A stretch of DNA of 64,000 nucleotides. Source: Methanobrevibacter sp. GTDB taxonomy: Archaea > Methanobacteriota > Methanobacteria > Methanobacteriales > Methanobacteriaceae. The notes beneath the pieces are model-generated. The model was not told the origin of the DNA. It saw only the letters and a program-made list of their open reading frames with translations, and made no database searches. The position numbers were made by a program, and so were the translations under genes. Every line of letters starts with the position of its first letter. The stretch's first letter is position 1. The stretch is from the NCBI RefSeq assembly GCF_015062985.1, contig NZ_SUTI01000003.1, positions 1 through 64,000 of the forward strand, given 5' to 3'. Positions 35,476 through 44,799 of the stretch are shown here, one piece after another.

Positions 35476-35494
35476 ATGAGTTTTAAACTCATTT
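35474..35494. terminator. Bidirectional palindromic terminator
   Basis: AAATGAGTTT-T-AAACTCATTT is a perfect inverted repeat lying across the convergent ends of the regulator and glyS genes, overlapping both stop codons. Confidence 0.6.
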
Positions 35495-37183
35495 GTAATA
35501 TTTTTCAAGATATTCGTTCAATTCATCTATTGGAATTCTTTCCTGAGCTTCTGTATCCCTGTCCCTGACAGTTACCTGATTGTCTTCTAAAGTATCAAAG
35601 TCAACTGTTATCGCTAATGGAATACCGATTTCATCAGCTCTGGCATATCTTTTTCCGATGGTTCCTGTTGCATCATATTCAACAGTAAATCCTGCCATCC
35701 TTAACTGTTCTGTTAAATCCAGTGCAATTTCACGAGGACCTTCTTTATTGACAAGCGGGAAGATTCCAAGTTGAACCGGAGCTACAGACTTATTGAATTT
35801 AAAGTAATCCTTTTCATCTGTTTCGGTAAATGAATGCAACAATACGGAGTAGGTGATACGGTCAATTCCGAATGAAGGTTCAATCACATGGGGAATTATC
35901 TTTTCTCCGGTTATATCCTCTTCAACCTCTTCAAAGATAAGTAAATCTTCAGTCACTTCGTAGGTTTTATCCAATTCAACGGTGAATTTACCGTCTTTTT
36001 CGATTGCGGCTTTGATTTCAGAAACGTCAGTATCTTCAATGGCCTGTTTTACTTTTGGTGAATCCCCTTTGAATATAGGTCCGAATTTGGATAAATTAGG
36101 TTTTACTATGCTTTTTTTAACCTTTTTAGGTTCGTCATATTCCACGAATACGTTCAAATCGTCATTACTGTACTCGGAGTGTGATGACAAGTCATAGTCT
36201 CCCCTGTCTGCAATTCCGATAATTTCAACCCAACCGTATTTGTCGGTTTTGACTTCAACATCCCAGCAGTCAAGTGCATAGTGAGCCATTTCTCCTTTAA
36301 GGTGTTGTCTGAATCTTAAAACATCTTCAGGGATTCCAATTTCAGTCAAAAACTTACGGGCCAAGTATAACTGGTAAATCAACATTTCGTTAGCTACAAT
36401 TCCTTTATCAAGTGCTTCGCGAGCAGTGATTTCCAATGGCTCCAAATCATTTTCCTGAACTTCCTGTGAATTTAAGCGCAAAACGACATCTTCGATTTGT
36501 GAAAATTTAGGGTGGGTTTTATCTTTTGGATTTAGGAAGATTTCAGCTTCGGCCTGTGTGAATTCCCTGAGTCTGATGACTCCTTGCCTTGGTGAAATTT
36601 CATTTCTGTATGCTTTTCCAAGTTGCACTGCACCGAAAGGCAATTTTCCTCTGAAAAATCTTTCCAGACGTTTGAATAAAATGAATATTCCCTGTGCAGT
36701 TTCAGGTCTCATATAACCTACCTTATCCCCTTTTGCACCGATGGATGTTTTAAACATAAGATTATAATTCCAGATGTTTGAGAGTTTTCCACCACATTCC
36801 GGGCAAACAATGTCGTTGTCAATAACGATTTGGTCAAGCTCTTCATTTTCCAGGCTTTCAACATCCTCTCCGATAACTTCCTCAATGATGTGGTCTGCTC
36901 TGAACACTTCTCCGCAGCTTTCACATTTGCACATAGGATCGGTAAAGTTGTCCACGTGTCCTGATGCCTTCAAAACTTCTTCAGGCATTACGGTAGGGCC
37001 TTCAATTTCATAAAATCCTTCACCGGAAACGTATTGTTTTCTCCATTTCTGCATGATGTTATTTTTTAGGCTTGCTCCGAGAGGACCGTAATCGGTAAAA
37101 CCGGATACTCCGGAGTAAATCTCAAAGGACGGCCATAAAAAACCTCTTTTTGCACTAATATTTGTCATTTTGTCGTGATTCAT
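35489..37183 (-). CDS. glyS: Glycyl-tRNA synthetase
   Basis: Class II synthetase of the archaeal/eukaryotic alpha2 type, 564 residues. Motifs seen are FEIYSGVSGFTDYGPLG at the N-terminus, a zinc-ribbon insertion CKCESCGEVF...CPECGG (about residues 85-140), and motif 2 with RPETAQGIF and YRNEISPRQGVIRLREFTQAE. Motif 3 has EPSFGIDRI. The C-terminal anticodon-binding domain includes PVQLGIFPL. The ATG at 37183 has GGAG nine bases upstream, whereas the ATG at 37198 overlaps the dcd stop. Confidence 0.96.
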   Translation of the reverse strand: MNHDKMTNISAKRGFLWPSFEIYSGVSGFTDYGPLGASLKNNIMQKWRKQYVSGEGFYEIEGPTVMPEEVLKASGHVDNFTDPMCKCESCGEVFRADHIIEEVIGEDVESLENEELDQIVIDNDIVCPECGGKLSNIWNYNLMFKTSIGAKGDKVGYMRPETAQGIFILFKRLERFFRGKLPFGAVQLGKAYRNEISPRQGVIRLREFTQAEAEIFLNPKDKTHPKFSQIEDVVLRLNSQEVQENDLEPLEITAREALDKGIVANEMLIYQLYLARKFLTEIGIPEDVLRFRQHLKGEMAHYALDCWDVEVKTDKYGWVEIIGIADRGDYDLSSHSEYSNDDLNVFVEYDEPKKVKKSIVKPNLSKFGPIFKGDSPKVKQAIEDTDVSEIKAAIEKDGKFTVELDKTYEVTEDLLIFEEVEEDITGEKIIPHVIEPSFGIDRITYSVLLHSFTETDEKDYFKFNKSVAPVQLGIFPLVNKEGPREIALDLTEQLRMAGFTVEYDATGTIGKRYARADEIGIPLAITVDFDTLEDNQVTVRDRDTEAQERIPIDELNEYLEKYYK

Positions 37184-37197
37184 AAGTATTAACTCCA

Positions 37198-37782
37198 TTA
37201 TTTTTTCAATTCATAATCTAATTTAACTCTACTGCTTTCAGGTCTGGTCTGACCCATATATTTGCTGTTTCTATCAGGATGGCCATATGGTGTTTCTGAG
37301 GGGGTTGTCATTGTTTCAAACACTATTTGGCATACCCTTTGGCCGGGATATAATGCAACAGGCATTGCACCGATGTTGGATATCTCCAAAGTGATTTTGC
37401 CTTCAAAGCCAGGATCAATGAAACCGGCTGTAACATGCATTGTAACACCTAATCTCCCCATACTGGAACGGCCTTCGACTCTTGCAACCAGGTCATCAGG
37501 CACTTTAACATACTCCAATGTGGTGGCCAATGCGAATTCGTTCGGATGAATTATGAATGCTTCACCTTCATTCACAACGGTTGATTCCATGTAGGATGCA
37601 ATGTCCTCTTCATCTTTAGGGTCAATATAAGGTTTTCTGATAACTTTAAATACTTTAAATTCATCTCCCAATCTCATGTCAACGGAAGATGGTTGTATTT
37701 GTTTTTCATTTAAAAGAGGTTCAAAACCAATTTTACCTTCCTCTAAATATTCTCTTATAGTTTTATCGCTTAAAATCGCCAT
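37198..37782 (-). CDS. dcd: dCTP deaminase
   Basis: Supplies dUMP for thymidylate synthesis by deaminating dCTP. The 194-residue trimeric-dUTPase-fold protein shows PSSVDMRLG near residue 30, EGRSSMGRLGVTMHVTAGFIDPGF (about 105-128) and the C-terminal MGQTRPESSR. Some methanogen homologues are bifunctional dCTP deaminase/dUTPase and that is possible here. ATG at 37782 is preferred over an upstream TTG. The gene is immediately upstream of glyS and overlaps its long ORF. Confidence 0.93.
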   Translation of the reverse strand: MAILSDKTIREYLEEGKIGFEPLLNEKQIQPSSVDMRLGDEFKVFKVIRKPYIDPKDEEDIASYMESTVVNEGEAFIIHPNEFALATTLEYVKVPDDLVARVEGRSSMGRLGVTMHVTAGFIDPGFEGKITLEISNIGAMPVALYPGQRVCQIVFETMTTPSETPYGHPDRNSKYMGQTRPESSRVKLDYELKK

Positions 37783-37800
37783 TTTTTCACGCAAATATTT

Positions 37801-38631
37801 TTATAATTCTTTAATTTCAATTAAGTTATCCATCCTGTTAACTACATTTTCAATGGTTTCATCAGTGTAGCTAATTGTAATGGCATCAAATTTACAGGTA
37901 TTGACGCAAAGGCCGCAGCCTCTGCAATTATCATAATTAATTGTGATTTTGTTATCGTTTATGCCGATGGCTTTAAACATGCACACTTCATCAAGGCATT
38001 TTTTGCACAGTCTGCATTTGTCTTCATGAAGTTTCACTTCAACACCGTCAAGCTTTTGCAGTTTGGCGCTGATTTCAGGGTCTAAATTGGGATGTACTTT
38101 CCACAGGCAGCAGCATGGGCAGCAATGGCATATTGTTAAAAGCCCTTTTCCGGGCCTTACATTCATCCATACTGTATCAATTTTATTTCTTCCAATGATA
38201 TGGCTCAGTCCCGCTTCATCAGCTTTATCGACTTGAGCTAATGCCTCTTCAACAGTAGCCTGCTTTCCAATATTCTTTGGAATCTTTTTGCTGGTAGGTC
38301 CAAGGAAAATGCATCCGATGTCCTGAGGATAATCTTCGCAGTTGTTTGAAGTTCTGCAAAGGCAGGAATTCATGATGACAATGTCGTCGCTGCGTTTGAT
38401 TACTTCCTTGATGATGTCTGTCGGCAGGAATTCAGAACCTTCTGATTCAATTTTCTTGTTTACGTTGATTGTATTCGGCACAACAATGATTTCATCATCT
38501 TCAAAAAGCATCTTGTCAATTATTTTTTTATATATTTTGGATTTTTTTGTTATCTCTGCTATCCAAAATCTCCAGTTGAAGATGTATTTCAATACAAAAA
38601 TGCTAATGTCGGCAAAGCTTATTTTTCTCAT
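37801..38631 (-). CDS. Ferredoxin-type iron-sulphur protein
   Basis: 276 residues. The N-terminal 100 lack clear motifs. Cys-rich segments follow: SCLCRTSNNCEDYPQDIGC (about residue 90) and CHCCPCCCLW (about residue 165). Two C-terminal 4Fe-4S motifs are CRLCKKCLDEVCMFKA and CRGCGLCVNTCKFDA. It probably transfers electrons, though the extra cysteines suggest another cluster or metal site. The partner is unknown. Its start overlaps the stop of the TrmJ-type gene. Confidence 0.75.
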   Translation of the reverse strand: MRKISFADISIFVLKYIFNWRFWIAEITKKSKIYKKIIDKMLFEDDEIIVVPNTINVNKKIESEGSEFLPTDIIKEVIKRSDDIVIMNSCLCRTSNNCEDYPQDIGCIFLGPTSKKIPKNIGKQATVEEALAQVDKADEAGLSHIIGRNKIDTVWMNVRPGKGLLTICHCCPCCCLWKVHPNLDPEISAKLQKLDGVEVKLHEDKCRLCKKCLDEVCMFKAIGINDNKITINYDNCRGCGLCVNTCKFDAITISYTDETIENVVNRMDNLIEIKEL

Positions 38632-39512
38632 TGTTCACCTATTTTGTTTTTCAATCGTCTTAATATGCCTTTAAATGTATGAGCTTCCCTTGCTGTAATG
38701 AAAGCTCTTGAAATAATGTTGTTGAATGTTTTAAGACCATTCCTTTTTTTATGGTCGGGAATATCTAAACTATCAATCAGATCGCGCATGTCTTTAATAA
38801 GATATTCCTTTTCCAGTTCGCTGCTTTCTTCAAGGCCTTGAACTCCGTAGTCATGCTTATTTTTGAATAGTTCGTAAAATATTATTGCAGCGGCATGTGA
38901 AATGTTCATGATTGGGTAAGTCGGATCTGTTGGAATGGAAACGCATATGTCGCAGTCTTCAATCTCTTTATTTGTAAGTCCGTTTCCCTCTCTTCCAAAG
39001 AGTATTGCTATTTTATTTGAAACGTTCATGGATTCACCAAGCTCTTCAGGTCTGAGAGGAATTCTTGAGAGGTTATAGCTGCCCCCAGCCATTCCTGTTG
39101 AAGCAACCTTAAAGTCAATTCTTTGTGATTGGTAAAAATCATCCAATGTTGGGAATATTTTCGCATCTTCGACAATATACTTTCCGTGTGTTGCCTGATA
39201 ATACGCTTCATTTGTTAATGTTGGTGGATTTATCAATACTAGATTTTTCAATCCGAAGTTGGCCATTGTCCTTGCAAGAAAACCGATATTTCCGGGGGTT
39301 TCACATTCAACAAAAACGATGTAAATATTTTCCTTAAAAAGATTTACCTCTTTTTCCTCCTGTTCCCTTACGATTTTTGACCTGGCGGTCCCTCTGGATT
39401 GTTTTGTGGATTTTGCTTTTTTTGTGGATGTTGATTTTTTCTCAGGAGCACTTTCTTCCTTTTTTTCAGGTGAAGCCATGGATGTAGTTTCAACTACTTT
39501 CTCTTCACTCAC
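38628..39512 (-). CDS. trmJ: TrmJ-type SPOUT RNA methyltransferase
   Basis: Archaeal TrmJ-like enzymes 2'-O-methylate tRNA, typically at C32. The SPOUT core shows YIVFVECETPGNIGFLARTMANFG, LFGREGNGLTNKEI and the knot segment YPIMNISHAAAIIFYEL. The N-terminal about 55 residues are a Lys/Ser/Thr-rich low-complexity extension, unusual for the family. The GTG at 39512 has AGGAG eight bases upstream and is preferred over the TTG at 39536. Total about 294 residues. Confidence 0.88.
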   Translation of the reverse strand: MSEEKVVETTSMASPEKKEESAPEKKSTSTKKAKSTKQSRGTARSKIVREQEEKEVNLFKENIYIVFVECETPGNIGFLARTMANFGLKNLVLINPPTLTNEAYYQATHGKYIVEDAKIFPTLDDFYQSQRIDFKVASTGMAGGSYNLSRIPLRPEELGESMNVSNKIAILFGREGNGLTNKEIEDCDICVSIPTDPTYPIMNISHAAAIIFYELFKNKHDYGVQGLEESSELEKEYLIKDMRDLIDSLDIPDHKKRNGLKTFNNIISRAFITAREAHTFKGILRRLKNKIGEQ

Positions 39513-39548
39513 TGCAGTATCTCCTATTTTAATCAACTCCTAATTCAA

Positions 39549-41027
39549 TTATTCGTAAGCCTTATCCAATAATTCGAGAATGTGCATGCATTTCACATCA
39601 TCACATCCAATTTCATTCAATCCGTCCTGCAGATTCAATTGGCAGAATGGACAGATTGTAATTACTGCATCAGCACCGGTATCCTTAATCATCTCTGCTT
39701 TTGATTTGGATAATTCCATTGCAATTTCCGGTTTTCCGGATTTGATTCCTCCTCCGGCACCGCAGCATTGGCAAGGATATAGCATTTCCTTAAATTCGAC
39801 GCCAGGTATCTTTTCGATTATTTCCCGAGGGGCGTCCTTAATGCCTTGCCCTCTTGCCAAATGGCATGGGTCATGGTATGTGACGGTCATATTGACTTCT
39901 TTGAGTTTTTCTTCATCAAGCTTGTCCACTAAAAACTCGCTGATGTCCATCACATTTAATTTTGAGCCGAATTGAGGGTGGTTATTTTTTAATGTAGCTC
40001 CGCAACCGGAACAGATTGTAATTACAGTATCATAATCCTTAAAGACTTCCTTGTTTTTGTCAACAAGGTCCTGTACTATATCTACTTGGCCAGTTCTTAG
40101 CAGCGGAGAACCGCAGCATACCTGACCTTCAGGAACATCAATATCGATTCCATTTTCTTTTAGGATTTTAACTAATTTATGGCCGATTTCAGGGAATTTA
40201 TAGTCCACCATACATCCGGTAAAGAAAGCCACTTTTGAGCCGGTTTCATTTTGCACTTCTTCAATGAATGAAGCCTTATCCGTTTTTACGGACCTTCCGG
40301 TTTCCATGATGTTTTCTTTGAATGCAACATGCTCCGGAAGAGGTCCTGAACCGTTTGCAACTGCAATCGCTCTCATTTTCTCTATTGCATCGCCGAAAGT
40401 ATTGATGTTTTTAGGACATACTGCCAGACATTTGCCGCAGCTTGTACATTTGTACAGCCCTTCATCCAGCGCTTCCTTAAGCCTATCGAAGCTATCCCTC
40501 GGATCGGTTTCAAACTTATCAATGTATCTCATCAGATAAGGGCCGCCGAATTCTTCTGTTGCAATGTTGACGACAGGGCATGATGAAAGGCAGGAGTAAC
40601 ACTCAATGCAGCTTCTTACCTTTTTGGTGTCTTTTGTGTCTTCTTTGGTCATGCTTGTATCAAGTTCATTGCATTCGCGGTCGCATTGAAGGGATAATTG
40701 CAAATCTTTAACTTTTGCTTCAATACTTGATTTATCAACAATTAAGTCTTTAATGACCGGAAACTTGAGAGGTTCGATAATCGCACCGTCCTTGATTTCC
40801 TTTTGACAGGCTAGAGCTCCGTTTCCATTAAATAAAACGCCGCAGGAACCGCATTGTCCCGCTCTGCAGGAGCTTCTAAAACTAATATCAGCATCATATT
40901 TTTCATTAATAGCTTGCAAAGCATCAAGAACTTTCATATTGGGTGTCTGTTCGATTTCATAACACTCCAAATGTTGTTCGGCATCGATTTCGCTATTAAA
41001 TCTTGAAACATAAACTTTAATCATCAT
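39549..41027 (-). CDS. tfrB: Thiol:fumarate reductase subunit B
   Basis: Fumarate reductase of Methanobacteriales uses coenzyme M and coenzyme B as electron donors, and TfrB holds the iron-sulphur clusters and the thiol site. The 492-residue product has an N-terminal 2Fe-2S domain (CRAGQCGSCG...C), two 4Fe-4S motifs (CIECYSCLSSCP and CTSCGKCLAVCP) and two CCG domains like heterodisulphide reductase HdrB. These are seen as CCGSPLL...CSGCG and CCGAGGG...CPFC. tfrA is not in the window. The first of two adjacent ATGs was used. Confidence 0.95.
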   Translation of the reverse strand: MMIKVYVSRFNSEIDAEQHLECYEIEQTPNMKVLDALQAINEKYDADISFRSSCRAGQCGSCGVLFNGNGALACQKEIKDGAIIEPLKFPVIKDLIVDKSSIEAKVKDLQLSLQCDRECNELDTSMTKEDTKDTKKVRSCIECYSCLSSCPVVNIATEEFGGPYLMRYIDKFETDPRDSFDRLKEALDEGLYKCTSCGKCLAVCPKNINTFGDAIEKMRAIAVANGSGPLPEHVAFKENIMETGRSVKTDKASFIEEVQNETGSKVAFFTGCMVDYKFPEIGHKLVKILKENGIDIDVPEGQVCCGSPLLRTGQVDIVQDLVDKNKEVFKDYDTVITICSGCGATLKNNHPQFGSKLNVMDISEFLVDKLDEEKLKEVNMTVTYHDPCHLARGQGIKDAPREIIEKIPGVEFKEMLYPCQCCGAGGGIKSGKPEIAMELSKSKAEMIKDTGADAVITICPFCQLNLQDGLNEIGCDDVKCMHILELLDKAYE

Positions 41028-41129
41028 TTCTCCCCATTTATAAAAGTTTATAAAACATTATAATATAATATTTATATCTTAAACTATTATATAATATATT
41101 GTATTAATGATAATTTTGAGGAAAGTATA

Positions 41130-43019
41130 ATGAATTTAAAAGAATTAGTCACAGGAGTATCTGGTGAAAAACAATTTTTACTAGGTAATGAAGCTGCTGT
41201 AAGGGGAGTTATAGAAGCAGGCGTTTCTATTGCAGCGACATACCCAGGAACTCCTTCATCAGAAATTGGAAATGTATTATCCGTGTTAGCTAAGGATGCT
41301 AATATTTATTTTGAATTTTCTACCAATGAAAAAGTCGCCATGGAGGTTGCTGCAACTGCCGCGGCTTCAGGTCTCAGGTCATTCACATTCATGAAACATG
41401 TGGGCATGAATGTTGCCAGCGACTCTTTCATGACAACTGCATATTCCGGTGTCAACGGCGGAATGGTTATCCTGTCAGCTGATGACCCGTCACTTTTTTC
41501 ATCTCAAAACGAGCAGGACACCCGTAATTATGCAAGATTGGCAAATGTGCCTATTTTAGAGCCTTCCAACTGTCAAGAAGTAAAGGACATGGTTAAATAT
41601 GCATTTGATTTGTCAGAGCAATTCAATATACCTGTCATTGTCAGAACAACCACTAGGGTCTCTCACATGAGAGGTGTTGTCGAATTTGGTGATGTGAGGG
41701 ATAACTCATCAAACAATGATAACCACTGGAAGAGGGGTCACTTCAACAAGGATCCGTCAAAATATGTTCCAGTTCCTGCATTTGCTGGGGATATGCATGT
41801 AAGGCTTTGGGATAAAATTCACAAAATTGAAGAAATTACAAATAAAAGCGACTTGAACAGGGAAATCACAAGCGAGAGTAAAAAATATGGTTTGATTGCT
41901 TCAAGCAGCGCATATAATTATGCCCATGACGTTGTAAAATTCAACGGTTTGGACGTCAACATTCTAAAATTGGGATTTTCATATCCGTTCCCTCAGGATA
42001 AGGTTCATGAATTTTTAAAAGATTTGGATGAAGTTTTCATAGTTGAGGAAGTTGACCCTATAATAGAAAGGGATACCTTGGCATGCATAGGAGCAAATAA
42101 TCTTGATGTGCAGGTCCATGGTAAACTGGATGGAACTTTCCCGCTTTATCATGAATTCAATTCCGATGTAGTTGCAGAAGGATTAAATAAAATATTGAGC
42201 TTTAAAGAGGAAACTGATATTAGCTATTCTTCCAATTTGGAAAAATTATGTGAGGATATTCCGTCAAGAGCTCCTGTTTTATGTGCAGGATGCCCTCACA
42301 GGGCAATGTATTATGGAATTAACTTAGCGATTGATGAATTGGGCTTGAAGACTTCCGATGTGATATTCGCTTCAGATATCGGATGTTACACTTTGGGTAT
42401 CAATCCGCCATATAATGCTGCGGATTACCTCCTGTCAATGGGTTCAAGCGTAGGTGACGGATGCGGATTTTCAGTTTCAACAGACCAGAAGGTGGCCAGT
42501 TTCATTGGAGATTCAACATTTTTCCACAGCGGAATTTCCCCGTTAATCAACGCGGTGCACAATAAGCATAATTTTGTTTTGACAGTGCTGGACAACAGAA
42601 TCACTGCAATGACTGGAGGTCAGCCTAACCCTGGAATCCCAGTTGATGGAATGGGGGATGAGGCTCCTGAAGTTTCAGTTCGTAAATTGGCTCTGGCCTG
42701 CGGATGTGACTATGTGCGTGTAATCAATCCGTTTAATTTGGATCAGGTAGTAAAAACATATAAGGAAGCATTTGAAAGAGATGATACTGCCGTTATTATT
42801 TCAAAAGCACCATGTACATTAATTAAAGGCTTAACCAAAAAGCCACCGGTCAACTTCATTGAAGGAAACTGTAATTATTGTGATAAATGTGTAAATGAAT
42901 TGGCATGCCCTGCCATTTCAAAAATCAATGGAAAAATCACTATCGACAAGTCACAATGTGACGGGTGCAATGTTTGTATTCAGGTTTGTAAGTATGGCGC
43001 TTTAGAGGCAGGCAGGTGA
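41130..43019 (+). CDS. iorA: Indolepyruvate:ferredoxin oxidoreductase alpha subunit
   Basis: Catalyses reversible oxidative decarboxylation of aryl pyruvates to aryl-CoA with ferredoxin; in methanogens it can run in the biosynthetic direction. The 629-residue product has the N-terminal pyrimidine-binding domain (GNEAAVRG, YPGTPSSEIG), TPP site CAGCPHRAMYYG...FASDIGCYTLG, SFIGDSTFFHSG and a C-terminal 2x4Fe-4S domain (CNYCDKCVNELACPA, CDGCNVCIQVCKYGA). GAGG precedes the ATG. iorB follows 4 bp downstream. Confidence 0.96.
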   Translation: MNLKELVTGVSGEKQFLLGNEAAVRGVIEAGVSIAATYPGTPSSEIGNVLSVLAKDANIYFEFSTNEKVAMEVAATAAASGLRSFTFMKHVGMNVASDSFMTTAYSGVNGGMVILSADDPSLFSSQNEQDTRNYARLANVPILEPSNCQEVKDMVKYAFDLSEQFNIPVIVRTTTRVSHMRGVVEFGDVRDNSSNNDNHWKRGHFNKDPSKYVPVPAFAGDMHVRLWDKIHKIEEITNKSDLNREITSESKKYGLIASSSAYNYAHDVVKFNGLDVNILKLGFSYPFPQDKVHEFLKDLDEVFIVEEVDPIIERDTLACIGANNLDVQVHGKLDGTFPLYHEFNSDVVAEGLNKILSFKEETDISYSSNLEKLCEDIPSRAPVLCAGCPHRAMYYGINLAIDELGLKTSDVIFASDIGCYTLGINPPYNAADYLLSMGSSVGDGCGFSVSTDQKVASFIGDSTFFHSGISPLINAVHNKHNFVLTVLDNRITAMTGGQPNPGIPVDGMGDEAPEVSVRKLALACGCDYVRVINPFNLDQVVKTYKEAFERDDTAVIISKAPCTLIKGLTKKPPVNFIEGNCNYCDKCVNELACPAISKINGKITIDKSQCDGCNVCIQVCKYGALEAGR

Positions 43020-43023
43020 TAAT

Positions 43024-43608
43024 ATGGATAATCATTATAACATTTATATTTGTGGCGTAGGAGGCCAAGGAATTATTAAAACATCCACAATCATTGGAGA
43101 AGCTGCAATGAATCAGGGATTGGATGTGGTAATGAGTGAAATTCATGGAATGTCCCAAAGGGGAGGATCCGTTTCCACAGAACTTAAGATTGGAGGATAC
43201 AATTCATCAATTATTCCTAAACAAGGTGCGGACATGTTGCTTTCCTTTGAACCAATCGAAACAATAAGGGGTTTGGATAAGGTAAACGCCAATACTAAAA
43301 TCGTTTATAATACTCATCCGATTGTTCCTTCTTCATCAGATAAGGCCTATCCTAGTGTGGAAAGCATAACAAAAATCTTGAAAGAGAATTTTGAACATGT
43401 GCTTCCAATCGACGGTACAAAATTGGCTATTGATGCTGGAAGCGTATTGGCTTTAAACATGGTTCTTTTAGGTGCTGTCACTGCTGATGATAAGTTTCCA
43501 TTGACAAAAGAGTCTGTAATCGATGCAATGAAAAATAATTTAAAACCTAAATTCCATGAGATGAATTTAAAAGCTATTGAAAGTGGGTACAATTCAATTA
43601 AAGGTTAA
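43024..43608 (+). CDS. iorB: Indolepyruvate:ferredoxin oxidoreductase beta subunit
   Basis: The gamma-like domain partner of IorA. The 194 residues include ICGVGGQGIIKTSTIIGEAA, EIHGMSQRGGSVSTELKIG and the GSVLALNMVLLGA segment, all conserved in 2-oxoacid oxidoreductase gamma/beta subunits. Usual length, 4-bp spacing to iorA. Confidence 0.95.
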   Translation: MDNHYNIYICGVGGQGIIKTSTIIGEAAMNQGLDVVMSEIHGMSQRGGSVSTELKIGGYNSSIIPKQGADMLLSFEPIETIRGLDKVNANTKIVYNTHPIVPSSSDKAYPSVESITKILKENFEHVLPIDGTKLAIDAGSVLALNMVLLGAVTADDKFPLTKESVIDAMKNNLKPKFHEMNLKAIESGYNSIKG

Positions 43609-43663
43609 AAATTTAAATACTATTTAAACAAATAATTTAATAGATATATAAAGAGTGGTTATC

Positions 43664-43942
43664 ATGGCTTACAAAATTGACAATGCTATTATAAAAAAAG
43701 ATAGGAATGGAAAATTAACATTAATTGATCCGGAAAATGTTTTTGGGGATGTAGATGCATTTATTGCAGTTAAAAGTGAAGATTTGATTACTATTCAACT
43801 TTTAATCAATGGAATCATGAAAAACGATTTCAAAACTTGGAAAGAGTTAGGTTCTATTCCTGATAATGAACCACTTAAAAGCCTATTTGTCCGTTTAGGA
43901 TATTCAAGAGAAGACATTGCTAAATTACTAAAAGAATTTTAG
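43664..43942 (+). CDS. Small conserved protein of unknown function
   Basis: 92 residues starting MAYKIDNAIIKKDRNGKLTL, ending in a probable helix SREDIAKLLKEF. The ATG at 43664 is preferred over the GTG at 43655. No motif recognised. It lies 55 bp after iorB and is followed by T-rich sequence. Confidence 0.65.
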   Translation: MAYKIDNAIIKKDRNGKLTLIDPENVFGDVDAFIAVKSEDLITIQLLINGIMKNDFKTWKELGSIPDNEPLKSLFVRLGYSREDIAKLLKEF

Positions 43943-44121
43943 CTTTTTTTCTTTACTTTTTTATAATTTTTTTTTAAAATTTTCACTATTTTTTGTTAAA
44001 TTGCTTTCATTTTAATTTATTGATTTAATTTCATAATATTTACTTCAAAAAACCATTTTATTTAAATAATTATCCTTTAATTCTAATATTAAACTTTTTA
44101 AACTTTGTTTCTGTAATAAAA

Positions 44122-44341
44122 GTGTGGTTAACAACAGATAAGTTTGTTGAGGATACTTTGGAAAGAAATGTTACTTGTGATTTGTTAGGTGGTAGGATGA
44201 GTTTAATTCATGAATATGGTGAAAATATGTATAATGTTGGTAAAGATGAGGAAATTGAGCAGGGCATTGAGCAGTATTGCATATAAGACTGAAGTGTCCT
44301 TGGAAAAAATAGTTGAAATAAAAAATAAAAATAATTTGTAG
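44122..44341 (+). pseudogene. Remnant of an Rpn/PD-(D/E)XK transposase-like gene
   Basis: From GTG 44122, 55 codons end in DEEIEQGIEQYCI then TAA. One frame over, the DNA continues IAYKTEVSLEKIVEIKNKNNL to a TAG at 44341. The combination of a repeated (K/E)(E)GIEQG helix and a ..SLE.I.EI.. helix is the typical C-terminal end of recombination-promoting Rpn nucleases. This is a short, frameshifted remnant with no intact nuclease domain. Confidence 0.4.
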
Positions 44342-44362
44342 AAAAGAGATAATTCTTTTCTA
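44339..44362. terminator. Hairpin at the end of the ACT-domain gene
   Basis: TAGAAAAGA and TCTTTTCTA with a six-base loop at the 3' end of the minus-strand ACT gene and next to the Rpn-like remnant. Confidence 0.5.
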
Positions 44363-44791
44363 TAAATCTTTAATGTCGTTTTCGTCTAATATTTTAACGT
44401 TGCTATCTTTAAGAGCTCCAATAGCTTTTTCCATATTTTCCAATCTCATAACAACAATGGCTTCATCAGTTTTGCTGCTAACGAATGCATAAAGGTATTC
44501 CAAGTTAATGCCTTTTTCATCGAAAACAGCTAATGTTGAGTTTAATCCGTTTGGTTCATCTGGAACTGCTAAAATTATGACCTCGTTTTCTTTTACAATA
44601 AATCCATCCTTTTCAAGCGCTTCGATAGATTTTTCATTATCGGAAACGATTAATCTTAAAATTCCATATTTTGATGTATCAGCTATTGAAAGGGCTCGAA
44701 TATTAATATTTGCTCTTGCTAATGTATCAATAGCTTTTTTTATTCTTCCTTCTTTGTTTTCTACGAAAATTGAAATTTGTTTAACTGCCAT
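44360..44791 (-). CDS. Tandem ACT-domain protein
   Basis: 143 residues holding two ACT domains (about residues 3-70 and 72-140), beginning KQISIFVENKEGRIKKAIDTLARANINIRAL. ACT domains bind amino acids or related ligands. This type is regularly found beside paaK and ior genes in archaea, suggesting sensing of an aromatic metabolite. It starts 8 bp after the paaK stop and is surely cotranscribed with it. Confidence 0.88.
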   Translation of the reverse strand: MAVKQISIFVENKEGRIKKAIDTLARANINIRALSIADTSKYGILRLIVSDNEKSIEALEKDGFIVKENEVIILAVPDEPNGLNSTLAVFDEKGINLEYLYAFVSSKTDEAIVVMRLENMEKAIGALKDSNVKILDENDIKDL

Positions 44792-44799
44792 TTTACCAC

